The position numbers and the translations under genes are program-made. 64,000 nucleotides of DNA, taken from contig QLIY01000507.1 of assembly GCA_003260075.1 (NCBI GenBank), forward strand, positions 51,726-115,725, given 5' to 3'. Shown here piece after piece: positions 31,730 through 44,600 of this stretch. A model generated the notes under the pieces. The model saw only the letters and a list, made by a program, of their open reading frames with translations, did no database searches and was not told where the DNA came from. How positions within the stretch are numbered: position 1 is the first letter of the stretch; each line of letters starts with the position of its first letter. Source of the stretch: Phallusia mammillata (lineage: Eukaryota; Chordata; Ascidiacea; Phlebobranchia; Ascidiidae).

Positions 31730-32178
31730 TCAATTTAACGCAAGTGAATAGCAGCTAGTGAGTTTTTCGTGTTTATGATTGTATTTCAACAAAGCCATGT
31801 CCTGGGCATTGAAACTGCATGACCTGGCCTCACGAACAATTTGCTCCTGCTGACTTTCTTTGCGTTGTCCAATTACGATCACAAAGCCACAGCAAACTGT
31901 TTTACGCGTAATAAAAATAAAATATTCGTAGCATACCAATAAGACACGTAATATTCCGTTCAGATTGCCAGCAACCAAGTTCAACAACAAAATTTTGGTT
32001 CAGCGAAGGTCAGTTGCAATTACGTCAATTACTTTCATTCAGGTCTCTTAACAGCCAAATCCACGTGTATATGTCTTTCCAAGACAAAATATAGCATTTT
32101 ACCTGTTGGTTGACCAAAGGAGATTTCCCTATGAATCTCCAGAAACTTCGAGACTGTGCAGTGCACAACATGGGCCAT
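31730..32178 (-). CDS. Possible two-exon small protein opposite the selenoprotein L tail
   Basis: Exon 1 at 32178-32103 starts with ATG and encodes MAHVVHCTVSKFLEIHREIS and a few more residues, ending in a GTAAAA donor. Exon 2 at 31896-31730, after an AAAACAG acceptor, encodes a short hydrophobic piece (CCGFVIVIGQ), a polar helix (KESQQEQIVREA) and a stop. The two join in phase, giving 80 aa. I do not recognise it. Its second exon is antisense to the SECIS candidate, so one of the two readings may be chance. Confidence 0.3.
31757..31839 (+). promoter_or_regulatory. Candidate form II SECIS element
   Basis: ATGA at 31775-31778 is followed after 9 nt by the apical AA (31788-31789), with TGAC at 31820-31823 as the opposite side of the quartet. 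Helix II pairs 31780-31787 with 31811-31819, with one bulged C. A mini-stem pairs GCC (31794-31796) with GGC (31805-31807), as in form II elements. Lower helix TTCGTG (31766-31771) pairs perfectly with CACGAA (31831-31836). It lies about 280 nt past the stop and before AATAAA at 31910-31915. Helix II is on the short side. Confidence 0.6.
31910..31915 (+). terminator. Poly(A) signal of the selenoprotein L gene
   Basis: The first AATAAA downstream of the stop. It keeps the SECIS candidate inside the 3' UTR. Confidence 0.55.
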
Positions 32179-32664
32179 GTTTACAGTTAATAAAATAAAG
32201 TTGGATAACTTTAACCGCTAGGGAGGGAGAAAGAGCCCAAACCGGATTGTTTCGCCATTGCCAGTTTGAACTAGGTACTTCTTGGCTATGTATCTATTAA
32301 GGGCTACGTTGCAAGTAACTGTACGAATATTTGAACAACCTAGCTTTGTAATCTCAGGTACAACTAGATCAGTTTTAAGTTTTTTGTTCACACAATTGGT
32401 TTCGTCGTCAGCCGCGGCGACAGACCACTTCGAAACGCACCGAAGCGCTTCGTATCATCTCCGGTTGGAAAACGACCCTGCGCTACTTTGTCATTGCGCG
32501 TCTCATCCTAGTTTTTCTTTTATTCTTTCCCACTTCTCCACGAGAGAGCGCCGTCGCTTCTCTTTGTTACTGTGAGTTGCGTGTGCGCCGTTCCCACACC
32601 TACACAGTTCGCCCATTGAAAAATCGCACTGCGGTATGGCCAGTAGCCACGATCAAACTTTCAT

Positions 32665-32682
32665 GGTGTGTGTGTGTGTGTG
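32665..32682. repeat. GT microsatellite
   Basis: About nine uninterrupted GT units. Confidence 0.8.
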
Positions 32683-33328
32683 GCAGATTGATAGTGAATA
32701 TGTTTTTCTGTTTTAAGGCGTCACATTTGCTGTCAATTTTGCTGTTTTGTTATTCAATATTTTAATAGGTAATTCTGACATAATTATATATGGTTGTAAA
32801 TATTGATTGGCAGAATATTCTTCTCATACAGTTTTCAAAGAGTGTATGTTGGTAGTGGGTTGAACAGTTTATAACACAGAGGCTTAAAGTCAAGTATTGA
32901 TTGCCTACAATACTAGTCAGAGGTTTTTGGTGTATAGTGCTGCTTTTTTTGTGCAATTTGTAACCTTGTTTTGTTGCAAATGGAAAAAATATATCGTTTG
33001 TTTAAACATCCCGTTTTTATTTTTTTTTAAATTTTGATTGGTTTTATTGCAACATATGATTTTTTTTTCGCGGAGGATTTTTTGAGAAAAAAATAATTGT
33101 TTGTAATTGCAACAACCTTAATTTATGTTTATTTTTGTCACAAGTTAACACAAAAGTGGTAGATTGTGAAGTTAGTCTCATATTGATTTTATGGTCCTAT
33201 ATTTTCAAATTTTAATTATACCAGGCAATCAATGCAAATACTTTATGTACATGTTTGTTTGTGTAGTACATACAAAGTAAAAAAACATTGTTTTGTCATC
33301 GTTGGATTGTTTGCCACTTAAATTGTCA

Positions 33329-33443
33329 ATTTGTTTTTGCTTTGTGGATGTTTCATGACATGTTTTTTTCTGTTCTGTGAATATACTATTTGTTTTTGCT
33401 TTGTGGATGTTTCATGACATGTTTTTTTCTGTTCTGTGAATAT
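33329..33443. repeat. Two-copy tandem repeat, 56-bp unit
   Basis: The unit at 33329-33384 (beginning ATTTGTTTTTGC) is repeated exactly at 33388-33443 with a 3-bp spacer. There is no poly-C at this junction, unlike the other duplications. Confidence 0.9.
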
Positions 33444-36400
33444 TATAAAACAGTGCCTTGTTTAGTAAATGTTGGATGTTCACTCAGTTTGAATGGGCTG
33501 GGTACAATATGTGTTTTTTGTCAAAAACTAAAAAAAATAAATAAAGTTCCACACCAAACATATATTTGTAAAGATTGAAGTACAACTTTGTTTACCGATG
33601 TAAGCTAATGCAGTGTTTGAATTATTAATGCTATTGTTTACATTTTACTGAACTTTCTATTCAAGAATAACATTAGATCATTAGCATGTATAAATATAGA
33701 GAGCTACATCCGCTCTATTCACTGGCTGTAGTTGGAAGTGGACATGTAAATTTTTAATTTGCATGATGTTGTGCAGATACAAAATATGTCAGTACAAACC
33801 ACTTTCTGTAGTTGTTTGGTTTATTTTGCTGTCTGGTATTTTAAGTGTGGCCGCTAAATGTGTTTGTGTTTGCATTTGTTGGTGTTTTAAATCAAATTAT
33901 TTGGTTTTTGGATCAAATCCAAAATTACTTTGTCAACCATGAAATATTATGTTAAACAGGCTGATTTTTATGCAAGTTGTAGGTAACTCATCTTACATTT
34001 CAGAAAGGTTTTTTTAATCAAAAAAATGTAACCTCTTTGTTTTTAATCAAACGTTTTCATTAAAAACTGAGTAAGCATCACAAACCTGTTGACTTTTTTA
34101 TAGGAAGCTGATCCAATTTGGCCTAGTTGTACACATTAGAAAATTTAGCATCATCATTAAACATTAACTGTATAACATATAAATTAAGGTTTTGAGACCA
34201 TGACGTTTAGGTACCGGCGCCACCACAATGGGCGCAAAGCATCTCTGAATAATGCATGTTTTACTGAGAGCCACCGGAAGCATGCCGATGTTTGATCGAT
34301 AGGCGCTGCCACGTGACCGTTACTCGCACAAACCCTTCGCATTCACAAAAAAGTCTTGGGCGGCATGACAGTTACGTGCTAGTGTAGGTTGCGCTGTGTT
34401 TACCGGCAAAAATGCGTAATTTCGTTTACCCGGAAACATGTTTTTGCTGGTCTATGAAAAATACTGGCACGGTTTTGCCAGTTTTTGTAAACAGTGAATT
34501 TGGGTTTAAAGTTTCGCTTTACCGTAAACAAGTGGTTAAACTGTTAAGCACAGTTATGGATTAAAAAAAACGCTTTTTTACTAGTGGCCAAGCTTGCGCC
34601 TTTTGTGGTTGGTACCAGACCTAGTACCAAGCAAGTTGTCTTGTTATATATCTGTTGATGTAAACACTCGTGGCTTCCTTACTGGTTAAGTCTGTGGACG
34701 TAGCATAGTGAATAACCCTGCGAGGGAGACTTTGTGTGTGTGTCAAATTTCCACCGTAGAAGCAATTCCGGTGCCACTGACGAAGCAAAGCAGCCTTCAA
34801 GGGTGCTTGTAAGTTTAAGGGGAACACAACCGACCCAGAGGAAGCCAGTAAGCTCTTCTGGAGACCGACTGCTCAAGTGTTGGCCTTTGCGCGAACAATG
34901 GAGGGTTTTGTTGTAATGGGCTGCGAACAGAAGTTTGCCTGCGAAACCTAGTAAGAGAGGAAAGGCTATACCCACCAATTCAGTGAAAAAAATCTGCAAG
35001 GTTCTGGATTTCACTTAGCCATAAAATCTTTTTGCGAAAGCGTACACTGGTCACATGTTCGTTGTTGATCAATATGTTTTAGAAATTAAATATTCTAATA
35101 ATACAACTGAGCAATTTCTCTGTCCAATGCTATCGTTTCAAAATGCATACTTAATATCTCCCATATTTTCGGCTGGATAAAAAATTCGTGGCATAGCGCT
35201 ATGTCGTCAAACCGCTGTTACGGTCATGTGTCTGACGCTATGTCTGCTGTTCATTCATATTTTATTATGGCTACACCGGTTTTGTGAATGGGGCTGCGCA
35301 ATTCAATCTATTGTTTCGCTCAGCCTGTTCGTTTTGTCTTCGATAACGGTCGTTTTAGATTTCTGCTTCGATCCGTCTAAAATTGGTATATTTATTTCTA
35401 CGCTTTTACGTCGCCCTGTGGCTGTATATTAAATTATGTGACGGTAACAATTGGGAAGCAAGCCTTTCCTAAAGGTCATGCGCTTATAGGAAGCAACATG
35501 ACACCGATGTAGAATAGAAAATTCTACTTTTTTTAACGTTAGCGTTTGCAGTCCGAATTGTACCATATTTTTTATTTTCTGCTTTGATAAAAAGGTGTAA
35601 CGCAATTTATGATAAATGGCTTTAGGACATTTTTAATCGATTTTGAATCATCCTGGCTATGTGTACATTGAAAAGGTTATTGTCACAACGCTATTTAGTA
35701 TCTATTGTTCGGTATCTGATCGCTTTGGGACCAACTGGATCACAGACGTCTGTCATGTTAGGTATAATCTTGCCTACGGATTCATTTTATTCCTATGTAT
35801 GTCGTTCGTCGGTGGACCGACTGTCAAACTCCCCAGCGATTAGGCTGAAACTTAATATATCCAATGGCGCTTGACAGTTGATGGGCACTCAGCATCAATA
35901 TATTTGTGTGACTACATTATTTTTTTGTCGCACTTTAATGCCGGCCTGTCGATTTTTCTTGTTTTTTTATGTTACATTACACTTGGTTGTGTTGTAAAAC
36001 AACATACAGTCGAGCAGTTGTATTAACTTTCTCAACGTGTTTAAGTAGCGTTGATGTAACGTTGTTTAGCGCAATATTTACCGCCTACATGTACTACAGG
36101 GCTTTTACAACATTTGTAACTAAATTGTATTGTTATTCGGTTTTCCAGTAAACATCATCGGGATAGATGTGTTCTTTGCAATTTTCCATGTTGGTATTTT
36201 AGATCCTGCCAAACAAATTTAATGAAAATGATACCTAAATGTGACACAGGTGCGATTTTGTCAATTGACTCTTACTTTAAAACTCATAACTCACAACCTC
36301 AGACCTTATTTTCTCCTGATCACGTACTAAGCCTGACACGTGTAATTGGAGGCCCAGAGCTTCTCACCATCATTGTCGGTTTTATTTCCTGTCGAACTGC

Positions 36401-38620
36401 GGCAGAGCCCTAATTACGGCGGTCTTTTGTAGAGTGCCAGACTGACTCGCCTGTTCGTTGGCATCGGTGGAATGGAAACGCGTAACGATCATCATTTCGT
36501 TTCTGGGGTCAAATCAGTTTTACCAAGAAGCTGGTATCAGTGCGGCTTAGTTCACTTGACATTATTTGACTGCTTCTGCATATTTCTTTGGAATGGCTGT
36601 TTATGCTGTTTAGTAAAGGCGTCAAGATATTGGTGGCTGTACTAGTGACTATATATTTTAAAAAACGCATCCTGTTGCATACCTAGTCATAGTCTCCTTT
36701 TTAGCAAAAACGAGGTATAAAGGTAAACAGTTTTGTTTCTGTTTAAATCGTGTTCTGTCATTGCCATCAAGTTGTTTGCATTCATTAAAACAGCAAGAGT
36801 AATTGTTAAAAACGAGAGCAATTATCTGTATTTAGGCAAGATCGCTTGTCACAAACCAGTGTATGCCCAATGTATCAACTGCTGGCGCCTTCGAAAAGCT
36901 AACTGCATTGAGTTTGGATCAGTTTAGTCCTGGGACTTGTAGCATATGCGTGCAGGCAGTAGCGCCTTTCGCATCAGCAGCGGTAACGCGTAAACTTCCA
37001 CATTTTAGCATTATCGTTAAGTGACGTGCTGGCGAGTGTAGAGGCGCTATCGAAACAACGGGGACAATACACACATTGTGATGTCACGAGGCGACATCCC
37101 GTTTAGCATCCGCAGTGTAAGAACGTTTCAGTGGGGAGTGGGGACATTTTAGTCGTAGGTTCACGCACCCATTCTCCTGTTGTTTATGCTGTGGCGAACG
37201 CTGTATGAATGAAAACTTTACAAACTGGATATGAAACGTGCGCGCGGACGGCGTCGCTGCTGACAAATCTCTCAGGTCTAATCTTTAAATCGCGTCGGAT
37301 ATTTAGCGACCCGGCTCGAGCCCTATTGCCGATAAGACGTCGAAAATGGCAGCTTAGCCCACGCAGCAGCGCTCTGGAGCACATAACTCCACATGTGCCG
37401 CTTCCGCTTCGCATTGCCCCAGGGAAACACACTCTACTTGGCCGCTCATTCACTATTAGCGCTGTTATTAGGCGATATACCGCCGATGAGCCACGCTGCT
37501 ACTGACATCCAGTTGTAGCGAGTTAGAGTAGATTCAGTATAAATGCAATAAACAAAAGAGTTCATTATAAACAAAACACTACCTTTTCTTATGTTGTTGC
37601 TTAGTCAAGTTGTTAGCTTGAGTATTGCAGGTTTTATTGGACGGTTTGAAAACCATCATTTTGTGTTGTTCAATCTGCGTTGTTACGACTTCAGATTAAA
37701 AGTCTAAAATTGCGAATAATTTGCCACGTATTGTGTCTGGTAAACCAAAGCTCCTTATTCAGCCAGGCATGCTCGTGGCAGTATGACGTGTAGGACAAGT
37801 GTAATGTGCAAAAACAACAGCGCGCGCATCTTCGGTCAGTCAGCTCGCCAGAAAACTCCCCAGTGTCTAAATTTATGAATGAAAGCGTGCTTGCTTTCTC
37901 TCTAGTTGGCCGACTGTCAATAATGCCGAGTGCGTCGGAAAATGGCTGCTTGTCTGTAACTGTGTAGTTACGTCGCACAGACTTGCTCAATTCCCATAAC
38001 TGAGCTGTCAGCAAGTCAGGCATCTGGGATTGACGCTTAGCACAGTTTTGTTGAATATTTAGGGCTGGTGTACAGCCTTGTGGACATTTCTTTAGTCCAA
38101 CTGTCCAAGCGAGTATTCTAGGTATGTTTCTAAAAACGGCTCTATAGGTCGATTCAGGTTAACTGACAGTTACGTTAGGTACAGGTCGTGGAACATTGAA
38201 ACCATCTGCGGGTCGTTTATTTGAATGTTCCACAACCGTGCGATAGGTTATGGTTATTGTATGTACGGTATGAAATACAGTGCTACTGCTGTTCTAGTTG
38301 CTTGTTTACCACACTTTGTTTTAAACCTGTCATTTTTCATGAATGAAGTGTTTTCTTTTCAGCAGTAGTAGCATTAGGTCTATTAGCTGTCGCATTACAA
38401 AGCTTGCCGTTGGTCGCCCGAGTAGGACAAGCTGCTTGAGTATAGATGGACTTTGGATAAACACAGGAGCTTCAACAGACAGCTAATCAATTGATTGGGG
38501 TACAGAAATTGGAATATCGCTACACAAACTGCTTACAAGTCTCCGTACAATGAAGCAAAGGTCTGCGAGGTAGCAAGGAATTTCAACGAACAGCGTTTCC
38601 TCGCGTGCCATGCTGGTACA

Positions 38621-41600
38621 ATGGACAGCAGAGCCAACGAGGCTTTAAGAATAGAATGGAAGTAAGTTGCGTTTGTTTGATTTGTTAAACCATCAATGAT
38701 TTTTGTGCCAGCGATGTCAAATATTTGTCATCCGTTCGTGTAAAGTAGTGTGTGAGTGCTAAAGGAATTGGGATGCCATAATAAAGGACTAAAATACATA
38801 ACGAATTATGACTAATCACCCAAACCTTTCGCACCCCTGAACATTGGTTGGAAAAAATGTATTGAATTTATATTGTAATCAACTCTGTCGATTGCAATAC
38901 GAAGTTTATTTAGCCTGTGTATTTTTGCATCATTGCAAGTTACTCTACATGTGTTATAACGCAACGTCGGTAGGGTTTTAGATGAAACTTTAAATGCCTG
39001 TTTTATGATGCCGTTGTAGGCAAGTGTTTTGTTTGAATCGTGGTTTCAGCAACTAAATTTTAAGATCAGTTTCAAGTTACTGTGTTGTTTGGTGCCGGTA
39101 TTCTTGGGTGCTGAAATAAAGTCATCAGTCTTCGAAAATACTTCACACACATACACCCAGTTTATCGCTCGTTGGGTGCGTCACCGTTGGCAACCACAAT
39201 TGCTAAACAAGACTAAGCACTCCTCATCGGCCAGTTCCTGTCGGTTTTCCGCTGGCCGACGCCCTCCCTTCCTTGTCCCGTATCACAGAATCGTGTTTGC
39301 AATCAGCACACGCTCGCTGTGAGATAATCTTTCGTGTAATAAGTTGAGTAGAACGTGGGAATGATGGCTTGTCGCCCCCGGCACCAGATGAACTGTATAC
39401 AAAGGGACCACTGGCTTGTACACTCACATCCTTACAGTTATTGCGCAGTTTCCCCTGTTCTTGGCATGAGAAATTTAATCTATTTTGCCGACGGGACGTG
39501 CCAATGCTCCAACATAAGCATTTGCTGATAAAATAACGCATTTGACTAACATTAGTGCTTAACTAAGTTGTTGTCGTTTTTTTATTGAAAGTTATTCGAT
39601 GATTTTGGGTAAAAGGTGCACCTTTAGTGATTCTTAATGTTTGGCTGCTCGACCAAACACTGGTTTTATGCAGTAAATGTCGAAATTGGAAACATTTTAA
39701 GTTTTCAGAAAGGTTACATAAAGTCTAGAACACTTATAGTTGTCAATAACATACAAGTAATTCATCAAACCAACAAATCGGTTGTCTTGTATTGTAAAGG
39801 TTGTCGCACTTATCCATGCTCGTATTAATTTATTTTGCCCGGCCAAGTAAACCATCCTGCAGTTCCAGCCTTCGCTTCCTCGACCAAAACGTTTAACGTG
39901 GGTGCCGTACTACACCAGTATGGTGACATTGTTCCCTGTATTGTTGCATGAAACCAACTTTACTGATGCGCCACTGCAATGCTGGTTACGAGGGAAAATA
40001 GTTGCGAGCGGGAGATGCTGCTCGGCGCGTGCGTGTGTGCAGAAGCGAGGCGGGAAACGATCTCTTTCATAACGGGCCACTGCTGCAGGCGCAGTCGCTG
40101 TCCACGGTTGTTCAACTTCGCTTCTGCGCTGCAAGGCCCGGCGGTGCGAATGTGACAGCACAGGAAATTGTTGTTGACACTTCGTACAGCTCGATGTCGG
40201 TTTCCCGCTGAACATTTACCACAAAAACACGGTCGCTGTTGACAAACAGGAAAACGATTTCGAGCCCAGAAATTTGCGAATGCTCGTGGCGCATGATCAG
40301 CAGCTGATCGAGGATATTGGTGGGAAATCGGCGAGCTTGAATCCATAGGCTATGTTTTTGCTTGGTTCAGAAATATTTTGTGCCTTGTCTGGTTCCCGCG
40401 ATGCACAATATTGGTGGAGTGACAAATGGTCTCGTTTTGCTCTTCGCCTAAATTGCGCTAATTAATGTCACGACACAGTCTCAGAAGCCTCCCATTTCGC
40501 GGAAGACAGCGACTGCGCTCGGGTTTGTCTGCCGATGCTGCCTCGGCTAATGCAGATTATATTACACGCTGTTCTGTAACCAAATGTCGGTCCCGAAAAA
40601 AAAAAGTTTTCTAGAAGTTTTCTGGAAATAATATTTTTTCTCATGAAAACGATATTCGTTGTTGAATTGAGTCAACACGAATATCGTTTTCATGAGAAAT
40701 TTCTTCAGGGGACTTTGATTTTATTTTAAAATACCCTAATGGTTTTGATTTTTGTGAACTCCATTGTATCGCATATCAATACCATCAGTGCAATTTCAAA
40801 AAAACGTACAGCCATATTCGTGTCAGTTATAAATGTATTCCTGAGATCGGAACGAACCTAACATGTGATAAATCCGTTACACCGCAATATAAATATCACA
40901 AAAAACTTACTTTGTCTAGTCACTCCAGTGCGACATTATCTTCTTACGCCCGGAAGATTCGACTTTTGCGGCTTATCGCATTTCAGGAATACCGGTTTGC
41001 CCCTTGCTCTTTAGCTTCTAAAGTTTACCCCCGACGCCGGATGTTGTAAAGTCTTCGCAATATGTCACCTTATATGCAGCTAAGCCTAACCTACACGATC
41101 ACTAATGTCGATGTGGTGGCTTGTTTTTAACCGAGATCAACCTTTGCGAAAGGTCTGTACTTTTTTGTTATCTTAACCTGTTTTTGGGTGATGTAATATA
41201 TATTTATAGAGTTGTACGCTATCCAAGACACAATTTTCGTTTAAGTTCTAAGGACTCTAACGATTTTAAGATAGTTTTTGTCCCAGCACATTAAACATAC
41301 CATGGTGCAAATAACTTTTTTTCAAGTCTTGTGTTAACCCTGTTGAGGTTTAAATTTACTTGATTCTTCGGGTAATACCTCGTTTAGCTACAACAGGGCC
41401 AGCAAGCACGATACTATTAGGGTTTACGTTTTGAGTTGTGTGTGGTTAAGTAACTTTCTGTACTAAGTTGCCATATTCACCAATCGCATGATATTCGAGA
41501 TAAAAGGACGATGAATTGAGTATTTCTGCAAAATAAAGCTTTCCGTCTGGTGATATATTTTAGGTATTTCGTGTTTAAAGACGTTTTATGGGCTTTTTCG

Positions 41601-44600
41601 GAAGACATCTAAAAAGCCTTACCAATCAATTCACTCTGAAGCGAAATTGGGTTAGTCCCAAATTGATACAAATACTAATTGAATTTCAAAGAAATCTGTC
41701 AATAACCGAAATATAACGACATCTTCGGTCAAGCAGTTTTAAAGTCTTTTTTGTTTTTAGCAACGTAAAACAAAAGCGAATTTCAAAAAATGGTTATAGC
41801 AACTAAGCCATACAGATGTTCGAAACTTGATTTCTTACGAAAATGCGCAGTGCCTGTTTTTCTTAGTCAGATTTTGGTGCTCAGCCAATTGCAAGTAAAA
41901 CGACATATCATACTACATGAGAATAAAGAAAAGTAAGTTTTTAAACCTGTTTTTCCTATTTTTGGCACCGGTTACTTTGCAACCAAACAATATTTGTATT
42001 TCGGTATGGACTGCCTTGCTTTGACTGGCTTTCAGTTCTGCTTGTAATTTGTCCTGTTTTCTGTTTTGATCATTAGCATGCAAATATAGTAATTGCCCGG
42101 AGTTGGAACCAATTAAATAAACTATTGCAACATCCTCTCACCAGTTTACCCCCCCCCCCGTATTTCGGTATGGACTGCCTTGCTTTGACTGGCTTTCAGT
42201 TCTGCTTTTAATTTGTCAAACTGTTTTCTGTTTTGATCATTAGCATGCAAATATAGTAATATTGCAACATCCTCTCACCAGTTTATAGGCCAGTTTTTAT
42301 CGTACGCAAGCAAAGTTGTGACAATAATTCAGCAAGCTTATATACGTGTTTTTTTAATAAGACGATTGGTTTGAATATCAGTCGTCAAATATATTCTTAG
42401 TTCCAACGACTTTTAAACTTGTCCTAAGGTTTCAATGTTGTTTTGTCCAGTCGCGCCAATAGTAACTTACGTTTAACTAGAATACGCCTATATTGTGTTA
42501 CCGATATTGTACAATCAAGCCCGCCATCTGCTTAACAAAATTCCCATAACGGTGGACACGATTATGGCCCTCAGTATACCCCGTGTACCGTAAATCAACG
42601 TCCCTTACCCCCCCCCCCATTGTACAATCAAGCCCGCCATCTGCTTAACAAAATTCCCATAACGGTAGACACGATTATGGCCCTCAGTATATCCCGTGTA
42701 CCGTAAATCAACGTCCCTTACCCCGAAAACGGACAAAGCTGTCCAAACAGGCGAATCGTTTGCCAGTCGGTTTTCGGCATCGGGTCTGACTCGCATGCAT
42801 ATCCGTGTGTTTACCGTTTGCTAATATTTGTGCGGACTCAACGACTTCCCCTCTTTAACAAGAAATGTGTTTGCTCAACGAATGTCGACCCGAGCTTCGC
42901 CCGTGCGCCAGGGACTTACCTGTGACATACAATTTTTTACAGTGGGACTGTGGCTAAATGAAAGTCGAATCCAAGTTCCGAAAATGTAATAAATCTTCGG
43001 TGGTAAAATGTTGGCATGTATGCGAGTTTTCTTTATTTTGTTTTGGTACTAGAGGTAAATGTAGGACTAGGACTCGAACTCACAGTATGTAACCTGTATT
43101 ATGGAGTTTCATCAGGAAACCATTGATAAGTTTAATTTCAGCCATCGATTCCATAGCACTTCCACATTTCGCCGAAGTCCAATGTCACCGTTTTAATTAA
43201 ATTAATTTGCTCGTATTCAACCTACACAAATACCAGCCACTTTTGTTGCCTGTTGAGCCGTGAACCGTGCGTGCTAGATTTTAAACTCGATATGTTTGTG
43301 TTGGCTATGACTGTGGCCAGGGTCCCCGATTTTCACAGACATATCGATGGTCTGTTGCGCCATCCCTTACACCCGTTGTTGGCTGGGCCAGAAACTCCAT
43401 TTCTCAGTGCTTAACCATCTCCGGTCGTGGTTTTTAACGACTGTTGGCTTAACGTTTACGTGCGGATGTAGCGTAAGTTACGGCGGTTGCACTTTGGTCG
43501 ATAGTTCGCCACTATTTGCTAAAAGTACTTGAACAACGGTTAGTAAGCTTCTTTAAACTCGTTCCATTATTTTACACCTCCTATTTTAACAGGTTCCTTC
43601 TTGTTGTGTACAATTTTCAGGCTTGGCATACCCTTTGTCTGAGAAATGTTCTTATTTTGAGCCTGCTTTCTTGTATTTTCTCAGTTACAGCAACTCCAAA
43701 TGCATTTATTGTATATAACTCATCATACATCATAAAACACCGACTCTCGTTTAAAACACAAAGCCCGACATAGGTTAACAACATTAACATAGTAAAGAAT
43801 CAAGGTTAAGGAAGCTAATTTCGTTATTACGGTGTGGCGTTTTTTTCCGGGTGTATTTCATTTTAGTAGCATAGATTGACATTGATTTGATTTTGATAAA
43901 TAAAATTATTTCAATCTGTCCTAACATTCTATTTTTACCCCGAGATTGATGGCAAAATTTTTTAGTCCCCATCGTTCTTTACATGGTTGCTGCCCATATT
44001 GCGATTACCTATTACGTGAATAGAATTGTTCCGTTTCGTTTACCTAACCGAGTAAACTTGACAGTTATCCGAAAACCTACATCTTTAAAGATTTTATGAA
44101 ATGTTACTGCCAATAAATTTGAACAAAACCTGGGCACTATGTAAACGTTCTGCTTCCGTGCCAAGTCGGAATTCCGTGGCGACCCGCTGTCAGCATGGCG
44201 GAACCGATCAAGGTGTGTCATTTCTTATGACGTACAGCTTTTCTATTTCGCTTAGTCATTCGACCTGAGTGCTGATGAAAAGCAATAACCAAACTCACCT
44301 GTCGCTTTACAAAGAGCCATCTTTGGTAGTTTGCTTTGCGTAGAGCTTTTGCTTTTTTGTTTGCCTATAGATAATGCCCGTCGTACGTTAATATAAACAA
44401 ATAAAAGGGTCTGAGTAAAAAAACATTTTTTATATGCCTATTACATAAATCAGCAATGCTTGACATATTTTAAACTCACCCCCCCCCCGTATAAGGTCTA
44501 TTTCTAATTTCTAAAATTTTTCATGTTAGATATATTCATGTTAGATGTCAAATGCGATTCTACGAAGTTTGATATTTTCCAAAAGTCAGTTACACTTTTT

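Larger units (their letters stand above)
32179..38400. other. Long non-coding stretch upstream of SPRED
   Basis: I see no supportable coding exon in this stretch. It holds a GT microsatellite (32665-32682) and a two-copy tandem repeat (33329-33443). Between about 36.9 and 38.1 kb there is a more GC- and CpG-rich tract with overlapping open frames on both strands, which looks like regulatory or 5' flanking DNA of SPRED rather than genes. A TATAAAT occurs at 37538-37544. Confidence 0.4.

Noticed and set aside
34679-35014. 111-codon minus-strand frame with a hydrophobic start
   Set aside because: Opposed by a plus-strand frame, no splice or similarity support.
36900-37505. Arg-rich frames on both strands upstream of SPRED
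   Set aside because: CpG-rich DNA gives such frames by chance; no similarity recognised.
39960-40346. Overlapping 100-130-codon frames on both strands
   Set aside because: All share one GC-rich tract, show no domain and contradict each other.
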